A DNA stretch of 53,577 nt, from NCBI GenBank assembly GCA_001045575.1, contig LELG01000001.1, positions 1-53,577 on the forward strand. The letters are read 5' to 3'. The DNA comes from Candidatus Burkholderia pumila. GTDB taxonomy: Bacteria > Pseudomonadota > Gammaproteobacteria > Burkholderiales > Burkholderiaceae. Each line of letters opens with the position of its first letter. The first letter of the stretch is position 1. The translations under genes were made by a program, and so were the position numbers. The notes under the pieces were generated by a model. It saw only the letters and a program-made list of their open reading frames with translations, was not told the DNA's origin and did not search any database. Shown in pieces: positions 1 to 8,626 of the stretch.

Positions 1-155
1 CCGTCGAGACCCGCGAACTCGCAATACAGAGCAGAGGCATATCGTACAGGGCTTCTTCCATGGCTGGATCCGATAGACCGAACCACTGCTGAATGAAGTG
101 AATGTGCAACATCGTCGCAACCGGAAATGGCGGCTGCCCGGTCTTCCCCCTTTAT
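1..155 (-). pseudogene. IS5-family transposase fragment, frameshifted
   Basis: Read on the minus strand, this stretch encodes the N-terminal part of an IS5-type transposase, with the recognisable block QQWFGLSDPAMEEALYD. The reading continues into the expected EFAGLD only after a change of frame. The cause is visible: cagag is present twice in tandem at 27-36, and removing one copy restores the frame. The element runs off the left edge of the window and its other side merges into another transposase scrap, so it is a remnant. Family assignment is from motif recognition. Confidence 0.7.
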
Positions 156-332
156 ATACGGTCGGTCTGGAGCATAGCCGGGCGGCAAAATCATCTGCAT
201 ACCTCATGCGTGTTGTTGAGATATTCGCGCACCACGCGGCTTTTGTGTTGCGCTGCGCCGTCCCACACGATTAAGGCGGCTCAGCATGACAACACAGCAG
301 GAATTGACGGAGGTAATCGGTGTAGCGACTCT
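155..332 (-). pseudogene. IS630-like transposase fragment
   Basis: The minus strand encodes, in broken frames, a segment resembling the catalytic region of IS630-type DDE transposases: a block around VWDGAAQHKSRVVREYL followed after a frame change by a block like LPPGYAPD. Stops and a frameshift separate the pieces, and no terminal repeats are seen. It abuts the IS5-type fragment, so the left edge is a patchwork of dead transposase pieces. Confidence is moderate because only about 55 codons are readable. Confidence 0.5.
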
Positions 333-380
333 ACTCCTGAATGCCAGGACTCCTGAATGCCAGGACTCCTGAATGCCAGG
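333..380. repeat. Three perfect tandem copies of a 16-bp unit
   Basis: The unit actcctgaatgccagg occurs three times without mismatch at 333-348, 349-364 and 365-380. It lies just outside the IS630-like fragment. Because 16 is not a multiple of three, the repeat would shift any reading frame through it. No recombinase or regulatory role is evident from the context. Confidence 0.97.
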
Positions 381-384
381 AAAG

Positions 385-990
385 TCGAGGTCGCCACACA
401 TCACCAACGTTGGAACTGAAACTTCGCCAACCGCCAGTATGCAATCGGTGCATCCGTGTTCATGCCTGTCGGCGGCAAAGCTTCGCCCGTCACACGTTCC
501 TCAAGTTGCAGCAGATATCAAGCCACAGAGTCCTTCGAATCTACGATAACGTCGATCATAGGCAATTGCCTGGCGGCTCGCGCCAATTTGGCGCATCTGG
601 TAGGCCCACATCCGGCGGTTCGCGACCCGGGCGTGCAAAAGACAATGGGTTCTCCGCTTCTGATGACTTGCGTTGCCAGAACGGCACGACCCAAGGTAGT
701 AAAACCTTTTCATCACCCGCCGTCCAATGTCTAGGATGCATAGTACACGCTGCACGACCTGAAAGCTTGTTGTCGCTGAACGGCCACCTAGTAGGAGACA
801 GAGGGACGGAAACAGGTTGGATAAAATTATTGTATATTGCATAAATTATTAGGACTTCTGCACCTTGTTCAAGCGGTCGCCCCTACCGCGACCGATCAGT
901 GGACCGACTTCACGCGGCACTTCACGCATCTGAAAAGAAAAGCGATGTGGAACCGCCCGACCGGACACTGTTGCTGACCGCGCGATGCTG
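385..990. other. Region without a defensible gene
   Basis: Several overlapping open frames exist on both strands but none has a good start, a ribosome binding site or a family motif that I recognise. Pieces of the minus strand read as plausible protein (for example around 400-600) but switch frame repeatedly, which suggests a strongly decayed gene. I do not assign a function. Confidence 0.5.
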
Positions 991-995
991 ACGGG

Positions 996-1073
996 GTAGC
1001 CGTACTGGATTCGAACCAACCAGTGACCAACGGATTAAAAGGTCCGCTGCTCTACCAGCTGAACTAACGGCCC
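996..1073 (-). pseudogene. tRNA-Lys (UUU) pseudogene
   Basis: The minus strand matches a bacterial tRNA-Lys: acceptor strand GGGCCGTTAG, D-arm TTCAGCTGGTAGAGC, anticodon region around CTTTTAATCC and T-loop GGTTCGAATCC. It carries one extra C in the anticodon loop (giving eight nucleotides), a tandem duplication of GGTT in front of the T loop, and an acceptor 3' strand (ACGGCTA) that no longer pairs with the 5' strand and does not run into CCA as expected. These changes should destroy the cloverleaf, so I call it a pseudogene. A functional copy must exist elsewhere. Confidence 0.85.
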
Positions 1074-1122
1074 GACTCACGCGACATCCACCCGTCACAA
1101 AGGCACTTCTTACGTGCTTGCC

Positions 1123-1686
1123 CTAGCCGATATCGATCGTGTGGCTCGCGGATCGCGACGGTTCCGATTTCGGCACGGTCAACGTGAGCACGCCGTTGTC
1201 GAACTTTGCCAAGGCGTGATCGGGATCAGCATTTTCCGGCATTGGGATCGTGCGCACGAAGCTTCCATGGGAGCGCTCCAGCCGGTAGCAGCCGTTTTCC
1301 TCGCTGCGCACATCCTGCTTTTTCTCGCCGCGCAGTACGATCGTCCCATCTTCGACGCTTACATTCAGGTCTTCGCGTTCCATTCCGGGCAATTCGGCGG
1401 TCACGCGCAGCACCTGACCTTCATCGACCACGTCGATACGCGGCTGGAAGCGCGATGAACTGAAGTCGCCAAACCATCGTTCGATCGCGCCGCGGCCTGC
1501 AAATGGATCATGAAAGAACTCCTCCACTGCGCGCCACGGTTCGTGTGGGAACAGTCGCGAAATGTCGGGCCAGGAAGCACGCCACTGTTCGTTCGCCGGA
1601 GGGCTTTCCGGGCGGTCTGCCTCGGACTTGCGGGCTGCTCCGCGAAGGAATTTGAAAGGATTCCACTTTTTCAGATCGGTGCTCAT
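1123..1686 (-). CDS. Small heat shock protein, Hsp20/alpha-crystallin family
   Basis: An intact 187-aa ATP-independent holdase chaperone. The alpha-crystallin domain runs from about residue 80 to the end, with the usual features: an LPGM element after the second beta strand, a RGEKK block, and the C-terminal strand GVLTLTVPK. The N-terminal 75 residues are charged and Trp-rich, as in proteobacterial sHsps. A strong purine-rich ribosome binding site (GGAGGGAGG) sits just before the ATG. It is the third and last gene of a leftward trio, separated from the second by about 100 bp that contain a stem-loop. A CCTC-TTA-GAGG hairpin overlaps the ribosome binding site and could mask it at low temperature; this is inference. 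Confidence 0.93.
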   Translation of the reverse strand: MSTDLKKWNPFKFLRGAARKSEADRPESPPANEQWRASWPDISRLFPHEPWRAVEEFFHDPFAGRGAIERWFGDFSSSRFQPRIDVVDEGQVLRVTAELPGMEREDLNVSVEDGTIVLRGEKKQDVRSEENGCYRLERSHGSFVRTIPMPENADPDHALAKFDNGVLTLTVPKSEPSRSASHTIDIG

Positions 1687-1726
1687 CGCATCCTCCCTCC
1701 TCTAAGAGGTCTGGCAAGAAACGGAC

Positions 1727-1763
1727 AACCGGTGGCGGCCCTTTGACCGCCACCGGTTTTTTT
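1727..1763 (+). terminator. Rho-independent terminator, rightward
   Basis: Perfect 12-bp inverted repeat aaccggtggcgg / ccgccaccggtt with an 8-nt loop, followed on the plus strand by seven T. The flanking Hsp20 genes run leftward, so the T-tract faces against them. On the leftward transcript the same stem is followed only by a weak U-rich run. It may block rightward read-in or act as a processing or attenuation stem between the second and third Hsp20 genes. Confidence 0.8.
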
Positions 1764-1787
1764 GTCGTTGCTGCCCGCTTGCCGACT

Positions 1788-2228
1788 TCAGTCAGTACGC
1801 ACTTCGATCCGGCGCGGCCGGGCTTCGTCGCGGCGTGGTATCGTCAGCTTCAGCACGCCGTCCTTCAGGTTTGCATCGATTTTCGATGCGTCGAAGTCAG
1901 CCCCAAGAGAGAACGCCCGCGCGAAATGAGGCTGGCGGATCTCCGCGTGCTGCAGGCGCAACCCCGCCGGCGTGGGCACTACTGCCTCGGCCTCGATGTA
2001 CAGGTTGCCATCGTGTATCTTCACATCCAGGCGGTCCTTGGTCACACCGGGCAGATCCGCCCACAGGGTAACGCCCTGGCTATCCTCGAAGATGTCCACG
2101 GGCGGCGTCAGCGTGATCCGGCGTTGCGACTGCTCGTCTTCGCGGTGGGCCACCGCCGTTTCATCTTTCCGAGCATGTTCTGTCGTGTCGTTCATGATGT
2201 CCTCCTCAGTTCCTGCGACCGGTTTCAT
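1788..2228 (-). CDS. Small heat shock protein, Hsp20 family
   Basis: An intact 146-aa Hsp20 protein, the middle gene of the trio. The alpha-crystallin domain fills most of the protein, with ADLPGV, a FARAFSLG segment and the C-terminal GVLKLTIPRR strand. The N-terminus is a short acidic/polar arm, as in class A/B companion sHsps. Its ATG overlaps the stop codon of the upstream Hsp20 gene (ATGA at 2225-2228), implying translational coupling. It probably co-assembles with the neighbouring Hsp20 proteins; that is known for paired sHsps but inferred here. Confidence 0.93.
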   Translation of the reverse strand: MKPVAGTEEDIMNDTTEHARKDETAVAHREDEQSQRRITLTPPVDIFEDSQGVTLWADLPGVTKDRLDVKIHDGNLYIEAEAVVPTPAGLRLQHAEIRQPHFARAFSLGADFDASKIDANLKDGVLKLTIPRRDEARPRRIEVRTD

Positions 2229-2668
2229 TGAACCGTGATGGCCCGCGGCTTTGATGTCTCCCGCTTGCCGATACTCACGGTCAGGCAGCCATTGGTGTAC
2301 TGCGCCGTGACCTTGTCGGGGTCCGCGTGCTGCGGCAGTTCAATGACGCGCCGGAAAGCGCCGACGAACCGTTCCTGCGCATAGGTCCGCGTGTCGTCGC
2401 CGGCCGCTTCCGGCTGTGCGGTCGCGCGCTCGCCGCTAATGGTCAGCAGCCCCTTGTCGATGGATACGTCGAGGCGTTTCGGATCAACACCCGGCGCGAA
2501 AGCGACAATCTCGATCGAGTCGTCGGTCGAACCGATGTTGACCTGTGGGAAGGTGCCGAAGCGGCCGGAACGGATGCTGGATGGGAAACCGCCGAAGAGG
2601 CCCGCCATCTGCCGTTGCAGACGGTCGAACTCGCTGAAAAGGTCAGTCCCGAAGTAGAGATCGCTCAT
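2225..2668 (-). CDS. Small heat shock protein, Hsp20 family
   Basis: First gene of the Hsp20 trio. An ATG at 2674 lies only 2 nt after AGGAGG, whereas the second in-frame ATG at 2668 has an 8-nt spacing, so I choose 2668 (about 147 aa, protein starting MSDLYFG). The domain order is a short FDRLQRQM helix, a GGFP hinge, then the alpha-crystallin domain with APGVDP, ISGER and the closing GCLTVSIGK strand. It resembles the IbpA-like class of holdases. The promoter at 2804-2831 would drive all three genes. The integrity of the whole trio contrasts with the decay around it. Confidence 0.93.
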   Translation of the reverse strand: MSDLYFGTDLFSEFDRLQRQMAGLFGGFPSSIRSGRFGTFPQVNIGSTDDSIEIVAFAPGVDPKRLDVSIDKGLLTISGERATAQPEAAGDDTRTYAQERFVGAFRRVIELPQHADPDKVTAQYTNGCLTVSIGKRETSKPRAITVQ

Positions 2669-2803
2669 GGTCATTTCCTCCTACAAACCAGCAGGAAGAC
2701 GAACCGGCCTACGCACTCTAGTTCGCCTACCCTGCTACGGGCAAACAAATCGAAACATGCAGCGCACCAAAACCTCCCGGCGCGACTGCCTGAGCAATAT
2801 TTA

Positions 2804-2831
2804 ATTATAGGACTAGGAACGGAAAGTTCAA
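2804..2831 (-). promoter_or_regulatory. Promoter of the Hsp20 operon
   Basis: Minus-strand -10 hexamer TATAAT (2804-2809) and -35 hexamer TTGAAC (2826-2831) with a 16-bp spacer. The -35 is embedded in CCCTTGAAC, which also resembles the CTTGAA box of heat-shock sigma-32 promoters. The -10 side (CCTATAAT) fits sigma-70 better than the CCCCAT box of sigma-32. It lies about 135 bp upstream of the first start codon, leaving a long 5' leader. Confidence 0.7.
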
Positions 2832-2993
2832 GGGGTATTGCGGTTTTCTGTTCTTGAATTCTGGTGCCACACTCCTAATTTTCACGACGCCCCTGACGAA
2901 CCATGCGAGGACACGATGGAATTTGGACAGCGTCAAGCAGTACGGCCGGTTTGGCAACCATCTTGGCCGGTCGACCGGGATGATTGTCGGTGG

Positions 2994-3764
2994 TTATCCG
3001 GTCATGGTTGTCGCTCCTTGTTGTTGATTGTCGCCGGATGATTGCCGACGCCTGCTATTCTGTTTGTCACTGACGGTGCGACGACGGTAGCTTTCGACGT
3101 TCATCTCGAAGATCGTCGAATGATGGACGAGCCGGTCGATTGCAGCGACGGTCATGCCGGGATCAGGAAACACGTCATTCCAACCTGAGAACGGCTGGTT
3201 GGCCGTGATCAGAAGGCTACGGCGCTCGTATCTTTCGGCGATCAGTTCGAACAGCACGCTGGTTTCGGCCTGGTCCTTGCGGGCGTACGACAGGTCATCA
3301 AGGATGATTAGATCGAAGCGGTCGAGCTTGGCAAGAACAGAAGGCAACTGCGGGCTCCGACGTGCGGCCTGCAGCTTCTGCACGAGCTCGCTGGTCCGCG
3401 TGAACAGCACCCGGTAGCCGGCGTCGATCAGCGCGTGTCCGATAGCCAACCTAGATGACTTTTGCCGCCCCCGGGCGGGCCGAACAGGAGCACCGTGGCG
3501 CCTTTCTCAAGCCACGAATCGCCGGTCACGAGCGCCATGACGTGCGCCTTTGAAACCATCGTCACCATGCTGAAGTCTAAGGTCGCAAGCGTCTTGGTCG
3601 GATCCAGATGCGACTCGGCACGGTGTCGTTCAATGCGCCGTTTGGCCCGCTCGACCAGTTCATGTTCGAGCAATGCACCGATCAGCCGCGTGGCCTGCCA
3701 GCCTTCCTTGTCGGAGTGCTCCGCAAACTCGGGCCACAGGCGGGCGATGGGCGGGCGTGCTCAT
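2994..3764 (-). pseudogene. istB: IS21-family helper ATPase IstB, frameshifted
   Basis: IstB is the AAA+ ATPase that assembles on DNA and activates the IstA transposase. The Walker A motif GPPGGGKSHL, the Walker B region LIILDDLSY and the sensor region LLITANQPF are all readable, but in different frames. One break lies between the start (ATG at 3764, overlapping the istA stop as ATGA) and the block LWPEFAEHSDKEGWQ; a second lies directly after Walker A, where one base appears missing before AIGHALIDAG. The C-terminal block ends in the usual ESYRRR tail. No intact ATPase can be made. Confidence 0.9.
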
Positions 3765-5215
3765 GCGACCTCCTTGCCGAGCAGGTCGTCATAGCTGCTG
3801 GCGGGTGGCATCTCGCATTGACGACGGGGCAATCGGCGTGACGCGGCGCGAACTCCTCGCGTAAAGCCCTCAGTTCAGGCAGCTTGCCGTCAACCAGCAA
3901 CGCGTTGAGGCGCGCGGCCAGCACGGCCTCAACGCCATCGAGCGCGGCGAGTTCAAGCAATCCAACAATGACTTTGCGCGCCTCGCGCTGCGTCAGCCTC
4001 GCATCCAGCTGTTCCCACGTCCGGCGATAGGCCTCACGCGGAAACAGCTCGTCTCGAAACGCAAGCTCCTTGAAGGCCTGCGGCTTGCGTTTTGAGGCTC
4101 TCTCAATAAAGTAAAGTGTCGGTAATCCAGTGCGCGGCGGTTGTCGCCAGCACGCGAGCCGTGCGAGGTGCTATGCACCAGCGCGCCCGACAGATAGCAG
4201 TCGAGCCGGTCACCGTACACGCGCACCTTCAGGCGGTAACCGATCAGGCACGACGGCGCGCTGTACAGAATGCCGCGTACAGTGAAGGTGCTGCAGCGTG
4301 TGTAACGTGCGCTTCTTCCTCGACGAAGTCGGTCGTGCGCCTTAACGGCAGATCCATGAGCTGTTCGCGCTCAAGGCGGAACGCCGCTGCGTTACGCCGG
4401 TTGCGACGCATGACGATCTCGCGCAGAAACTCATCATAGGCAGCATGATCGGCGAAGTCCCGGTGACCGCGCAACATCAACGCCTGGTCGACGGCTTCCT
4501 TCAGGTAGCGATGCGATGACTCAACGCTACCGTTCTCATGACCCAGGCCGCGATTGTTGCGTGTCCCGTCCATGCCATAGTGCTCGAGCAGCGCCGCATA
4601 GCGCACCGTGAAGTCGTCTTCGTCCGCGAGGTTTCTGAACGCCGCTAACAGACTGTCGGTGCGATGCTCGCGCAGACATCCCCCGGCCTGCCAAAGTGCG
4701 CTCTGCAATCCCATGGACAGTGCTTCGAAGCTCTCGCCATCATCAACGACATTGGCCTATTCCCAGCGCGAGAACGCGAGCACGAAGTGGTACAGCCGGT
4801 GTTCGAATGGCACGCCAGCGATCGTCACTCGCAGTTCGGCCATATCGGTAAAGTCTGACAGGCTGCGTGCGCCGGGCTCATGCAGCTGCGGGAAGAAGAC
4901 TTCCTTCGATGGTCCGGACCTCGCCCTCCAGTGCCGCACGCGTCGCTCGAGTGTGCGGCGTGTGCTGTCGGGATACTCCCCGGGATGATCGTCCTGCAGC
5001 TTGCGCAGGATCGTGACCGCCTGAAGTTGCGGAGCGTTCGCGAGCACCGGAACGACTTCACTATCCCAGACTTCGGCGAAGGAATCGGGACAGGAACGCC
5101 AGTAACGACGCGATTTCTGTGATGGCAGTACGGTGTCCTGTTCTATGCGCCGGGCGCTGCGGACACTGATTTCTCCCCACCGGCCAACATGATTGTCGCG
5201 GTCCATTGGCATTTT
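3761..5215 (-). pseudogene. istA: IS21-family transposase IstA, nonsense and frameshift mutations
   Basis: This is the DDE transposase of the IS21 element. Readable blocks include SVRSARRIEQ (end of the N-terminal HTH), the catalytic-domain strand LSDFTDMAEL, NNRGLGHENGSVESSHRYLK (active-site region) and the C-terminal beta-barrel ALDYRHF. An in-frame TAG at 4757-4759 follows FSRWE, where relatives have a Tyr codon. Frameshifts are visible near 4235 and 4080. The extreme N-terminus cannot be followed. The end (KEVA, then TGA at 3761) overlaps the istB start. Confidence 0.9.
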
Positions 5216-5339
5216 GGCCTGAAAGGCTTTTGTGGCAAGCTTCTGGTCAAAATATCCCCCGATGTCGCTATGCGTGGATTCGACCCCATTCATATCCTTC
5301 ACTGCCAGATCGAGCAACAAACCGATCGCTTGGCACGTC

Positions 5340-5590
5340 TCGTTAAAGCCGGGAAAAAAACCGAAGAATCACGTCTCGTATTGCAGTGCCTAGTCCAAAA
5401 TCTGGCGGCGATCGAGCACTCGCGGTCTGCCATTGCGTTACACGATCAAAATCACGGCGCGCGGACGTAAGACAGATTGTCACGCACGGAAGCCAACGAC
5501 TCGAAGCATCACGATGTGCCTGCACTTCAGTCAGCGCGCGCACAGCTGTTAACATCGGCAGGAAGCAGCTGATCACAGCTTCCGTCAAGG
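5340..5590. other. Spacer without a recognisable gene
   Basis: No open frame here has a convincing start and family signature. The stretch ends in a rightward terminator at 5597-5620, so it may be the tail of a decayed rightward transcript that the IS21 element truncated. Confidence 0.4.
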
Positions 5591-5596
5591 ATCTTC

Positions 5597-5620
5597 AGCC
5601 CGCCTCGCGCGGGCTTTTTT
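5597..5620 (+). terminator. Rho-independent terminator, rightward
   Basis: The GC-rich stem agcccgc / gcgcgggct is followed by six T. No intact rightward gene precedes it, so its gene has probably been lost. Confidence 0.85.
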
Positions 5621-5838
5621 ATCGAATCCTGCCAAATCACAAATCTTGAAATCGGTCAGGATTAACTGACGCATCTAATTGTCTGCTAGCTAAACGTCTT
5701 CCTATCGCGCTTTTCGCGCTAGTAATCACCAGCCAACAGTAAGTCGCCATGCAGCGCGGACGATTAGTTGTTTTTGGCGATAAGGCCGCAAGTTAGCGAA
5801 GTCCCACGTACATTTTCGCGCTCCCCTGCGCTTAAAAA

Positions 5839-6086
5839 ATGACAGAACGGCTGAACATTCTGCGGCTTGACGCGTGTATTCTTCGTTCAATCGAGCACAC
5901 CATCCGCAAGCAACAGACGGAACCAACGCTGCACCCTGACGAGGTTCGCGAACTGCTCGACTCGTTAGAGGTGCTTCGCCGGGTCCGCAGCGTCGTCATT
6001 GCACGGAATGTCCGGAAGAATGAGACCCGAAGTGGGGTCTGCGGATTGCTCGATCACGACATCATCCGTATGGAGACGAGACGGCC
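5839..6086 (+). CDS. Small hypothetical protein, 3' end uncertain
   Basis: From the ATG at 5839 the plus strand encodes a short, helical, charged protein (MTERLNILRLDACILRSIEH, then an acidic HPDEVRELLDSLEVLRR block). The open frame formally runs on to 6522, but beyond about 6060 it overlaps another small gene and the antisense replication gene and loses protein-like composition. The real stop has probably been removed by an indel. No family is recognised, although the first 65 residues look like genuine coding sequence. Confidence 0.4.
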
Positions 6087-6250
6087 ATGGCTCAGCAACC
6101 CCCACTCAATCCCGATGACGAAGCGGAACCCGGCACGCCTGGCGCAGGGGAAGACATTTGCTCCGCATGCGGCGGCTCCGGCCAGATCGAGGGTGCTCGT
6201 TGCGAACCTGTGGCGGCACCGGGAAAGTGACGCAAGGCATCGGCGGCTGA
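6087..6250 (+). pseudogene. Small DnaJ-type zinc-finger protein, one-base deletion
   Basis: From the ATG at 6087 the frame gives MAQQPPLNPDDEAEP and then CSACGGSGQIEGARC. The expected second half of the CxxCxGxG pair, CGGTGKVTQGIGG, follows in the next frame down to TGA at 6250. One A missing from GAAACC in the sequence GCGAACC accounts for the shift. Such 50-60 aa proteins with two CxxCxGxG half-sites resemble the zinc-binding region of DnaJ and occur in Burkholderia. The exact role is unknown. Confidence 0.7.
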
Positions 6251-6274
6251 GCATGCCGGTTGGCGCAGTAAGGC

Positions 6275-6303
6275 GAAAAAAAAGCCCGCCGATCAAGGCG
6301 GGC
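6275..6303 (-). terminator. Rho-independent terminator, leftward
   Basis: The stem gcccgcc / ggcgggc, preceded on the plus strand by eight A, gives a stem followed by U8 on the leftward transcript. It closes the replication initiator gene that ends just to its right. Confidence 0.9.
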
Positions 6304-6307
6304 AAAA

Positions 6308-7521
6308 CTATGGACGACTTACGCCGTGCGACCGGCGCGACGAGAATTCGCCGGAAATGCACGTCTGCGCTCCAGTTTGCGATGAATTCACCAATGATGA
6401 CCTCTTGTTCAGCGCTGGTAAGCTTGCCCCATGCTCCACGGATTCTGTTCGGATTCTGTTTGCACGGTGGTCTTTCTCAATCTCTTCGGGTTGGTTGTAC
6501 GGCAGAACAGCTGAAACGGTAAGCGGCTCTTGCGCGGCTAGTGGTTTCAAGTTGATATTGCTTGAAAATAGCGTTGCCATATTAACCAGCAGGATTTGCA
6601 ATCTTTGTTCGAGCCAGCCGTTCGCGTGTGAGACGTACAGCCTCAAGAGCGCGATCATCTGCTTAAAAGCGTCGCCATCACGAATAGCCTGTTCTTTCGC
6701 GCCCTCAAACAGATTACGCTGCGAATCCTGCGTCACACTGAACCGCATATGGGGTTACCTTGCGACCCGTGCGCTTAAGTTCTTCCTTGATCTTGATGTT
6801 GGATACGTCGTTGACTTCCTTCATTGCCTTCAAAAGAATCTGACTCTTAAAGAACTTGAATTCGTCGTAAGCCGCTTGGCAGTCTTTCATTGGTGTTTTT
6901 ATCGTACTCTGTGACACCGAGTAGATCGCGCCAAAGATCGACCGAAATCCAACCGGTCGAACCGGATCCTTTGAACCGTACGCAGTTCTCGTAAAGGGAA
7001 AGGGTAAGTGCGTACATGCTTTCAAATTCCACCTGATACCTGACGCTGAACATCACGTAGATCTCTTTGGTCGCGAGCGCTTTGTGCAGAACTTTTGAGT
7101 ATTGGTATTCGCACATGCCTTCAGTTATCTCCGCACCAGCGAGCCATGTAGTTGTAGCCCAGCGGTACGGGTGCGATCCGACTCGCGCGAGGGATCGTAG
7201 AGCAGATCGAACTCGATTGGGATAGAGGAAAGACGCTTGAACGCCGCTCTTTTAGCTGCGTAATGTTATAGGAATTCTGTGGGAATCCTGCCATCCGATC
7301 ATCGCTAACAGAAACGGCACCGGAATGACGTGTGTCGCATCGCCATTCATCGAGTCATCGTACGCGTTAAGTAACAGGATATTGATGAGCGTTCGTTCGA
7401 GAAACGACAAGTCTCCACCCATATGAACTGCAGCGATGTGCTTGCGGATTTCGTTGGACGGGATGACGCTTGTCTGAGGGGCTTGCGTTGCCGTCTCGAT
7501 CTGAGCATGCTTTCGGGCCAT
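6308..7521 (-). pseudogene. Plasmid replication initiator, Rep_3 (RepB) family, broken
   Basis: The minus strand encodes successive parts of a Rep_3-type initiator, which binds iterons with two winged-helix domains. The N-terminus is MARKHAQIETATQ with LSFLERTLINILLLNAYDDS. The first winged helix includes IPIEFDLLYDPS. The second includes ALTLSLYENCVRFKGSGSTG and VDLWRDLLGV. The C-terminal part reads KAMKEVNDVSNIKIKEELKR then MRFSVTQDSQRNLFEGA. At least four frameshifts join these blocks, plus an 11-bp tandem duplication at 6439-6460. A leftward terminator follows. No convincing iterons are visible directly upstream. Confidence 0.8.
6439..6460. repeat. Perfect 11-bp tandem duplication in the rep pseudogene
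   Basis: The unit cggattctgtt occurs twice in direct succession (6439-6449, 6450-6460) within the 3' part of the replication initiator remnant. Eleven bases shift the frame. Confidence 0.95.
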
Positions 7522-7723
7522 GGAATCCTCCTCTTCGGAGAGTAATTCCAGAAAGTGGTAGTGCTAAAATTAACTTTTTGGCTTCCTTGCTGCTTCCCCC
7601 GAAACTCTAACCTTTGCTAAAGATGTTGTTTTTAGAAACAACAAGGCAACAACCCTGCGTGCTTCCAGGCATATGCAGCACACGGATCTTCCCCGCTACT
7701 CGTCGACGCACGACGTACTGACG

Positions 7724-7748
7724 AAAAAAAAGCCGCTCATCGAGCGGC
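7724..7748 (-). terminator. Rho-independent terminator, leftward
   Basis: The stem gccgctc / gagcggc with the 3-nt loop atc, preceded by eight A on the plus strand, gives U8 on the leftward transcript. The leftward gene it served, between about 7750 and 7870, is not recognisable. Confidence 0.85.
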
Positions 7749-7934
7749 GGGCAAGCAAAGCGACCAAGTTGAACCAACAGCGCGCCGCAGCAACGGCCGC
7801 TGCACCGAAATTATGCCGCGATGTAACTGCGTGGCAGCATCAAACCTCTGACTTTTGCAGCGTTTCTCGAATTTTGTTCGACGGCTCGCAGCGGATACCA
7901 TCGAGCCTCACAAAATCACATCGAAGGAGCGCGC

Positions 7935-8154
7935 ATGACCGACGTCACCCTTCCGGCAAAAACCGACGACTACGACACCTTTTACCCTGCGCATCTACCA
8001 AGCGAGCAACGACACGTGGTCAGGCGTGCTCGTCGGCAGCGATGGTTTCGAGCTGGGCGATGTCGCCGGCGGCTGTTCCTCGCCGGCGACCGTCGAAGAG
8101 ACCGCGCGCGAATGCGGCATTTATCCGGATCGCGTTAAAGTCGAGACCGAATAG
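7935..8154 (+). pseudogene. Small hypothetical protein, one-base insertion
   Basis: From the ATG at 7935, preceded by the ribosome binding site GAAGGAGCG, the frame reads MTDVTLPAKTDDYDTF. The sensible continuation TLRIYQASNDTWSGVLVGSD, through an acidic tail to TAG at 8154, is in the next frame. One extra T in the run cctttta (four T instead of three) restores a single 72-residue protein. It looks like a small cytoplasmic protein of unknown function. A sequencing slip in the T-run is a possible alternative to true inactivation. Confidence 0.6.
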
Positions 8155-8156
8155 CG

Positions 8157-8194
8157 AAAAAAGCCCAGCGCGTTTCGTTTTTTACTAGCTGGGC
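8157..8194 (-). terminator. Rho-independent terminator, leftward
   Basis: Seven-bp arms gcccagc / gctgggc; on the leftward transcript the stem is followed by U6. The loop also holds a T6 run. It lies immediately after the stop of the rightward small gene, in convergent arrangement with the DUF4148 gene. Confidence 0.65.
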
Positions 8195-8229
8195 AAGCCA
8201 TCGGTTCGCAACCGGTGGCGGAGGTCTCT

Positions 8230-8270
8230 AAAAGCAAAACTGGCCGTCCGTCGATCTCGACAGCGGCCAG
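8230..8270 (-). terminator. Rho-independent terminator for the DUF4148 gene
   Basis: The stem ctggccg / cggccag is followed on the leftward transcript by UUUUGCUUUU. It lies about 45 bp downstream of the DUF4148 stop codon. Confidence 0.75.
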
Positions 8271-8313
8271 CCTTCGTATCTAAGGCCGAAGCCTTGTCGG
8301 TGTTTGGATCGGC

Positions 8314-8626
8314 TTAGTGACCGAAATAGACCGGTGCCACGTCGTTACCGCCGGTATGCGCCGGGGCGCGATAGGCCGCCCGATGCCGACGAGCCGTCAG
8401 CGACGCCAAATAGCTGTTCTGGCCGTTCTGTGCAGCTACCTTGGCTTCAGCCGCTTGGATTTGCGCCGGATAGGTCGTGCGGTCCATGCCCGGGTTGTAG
8501 CCAGTCTTCTCGACCTGCACCAGTTGTGCCTTCACTTCGGCACGAGTCAGCGATTGGTTCAAAATTGTGCGAACAAAACTGCTGGATAGCGAGAGCAGCG
8601 GCAACGATGATGGATGCAAGTTTCAT
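8314..8626 (-). pseudogene. DUF4148 secreted protein, damaged signal peptide
   Basis: The body carries the DUF4148 signature LTRAEVKAQLVQVEKTGYNP, the following TYPAQIQAAEAKVAAQ and a short Gly/His-rich tail. DUF4148 proteins are small periplasmic proteins abundant in Burkholderia and of unknown function. The proper start is ATG at 8626, giving the signal peptide MKLASIIVAAALAI, but this is not in frame with the body. One C missing after GCTATC and one T missing in the run before GAACC would repair it. The mature part is otherwise intact. Confidence 0.75.

Larger units (their letters stand above)
2930..5330 (-). mobile_element. Inactivated IS21-family insertion element
   Basis: The istA-istB gene pair of an IS21-type element lies on the minus strand, with the typical ATGA overlap between the two genes. 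Both genes are interrupted. I could not identify the terminal inverted repeats or target duplication with certainty; the outer limits given are the approximate limits of IS-like sequence. Confidence 0.8.

Noticed and set aside
333-380. CRISPR array
   Set aside because: Three adjoining 16-bp units have no spacers between them and no cas genes are in the window; it is a simple tandem duplication.
1114-2657. Several long rightward open frames
   Set aside because: They are mirror frames of the three intact Hsp20 genes, with no ribosome sites or family features.
5839-6522. A 227-aa rightward protein
   Set aside because: Only the first 65 residues look coding; the rest overlaps a small zinc-finger gene in another frame and the antisense rep gene.
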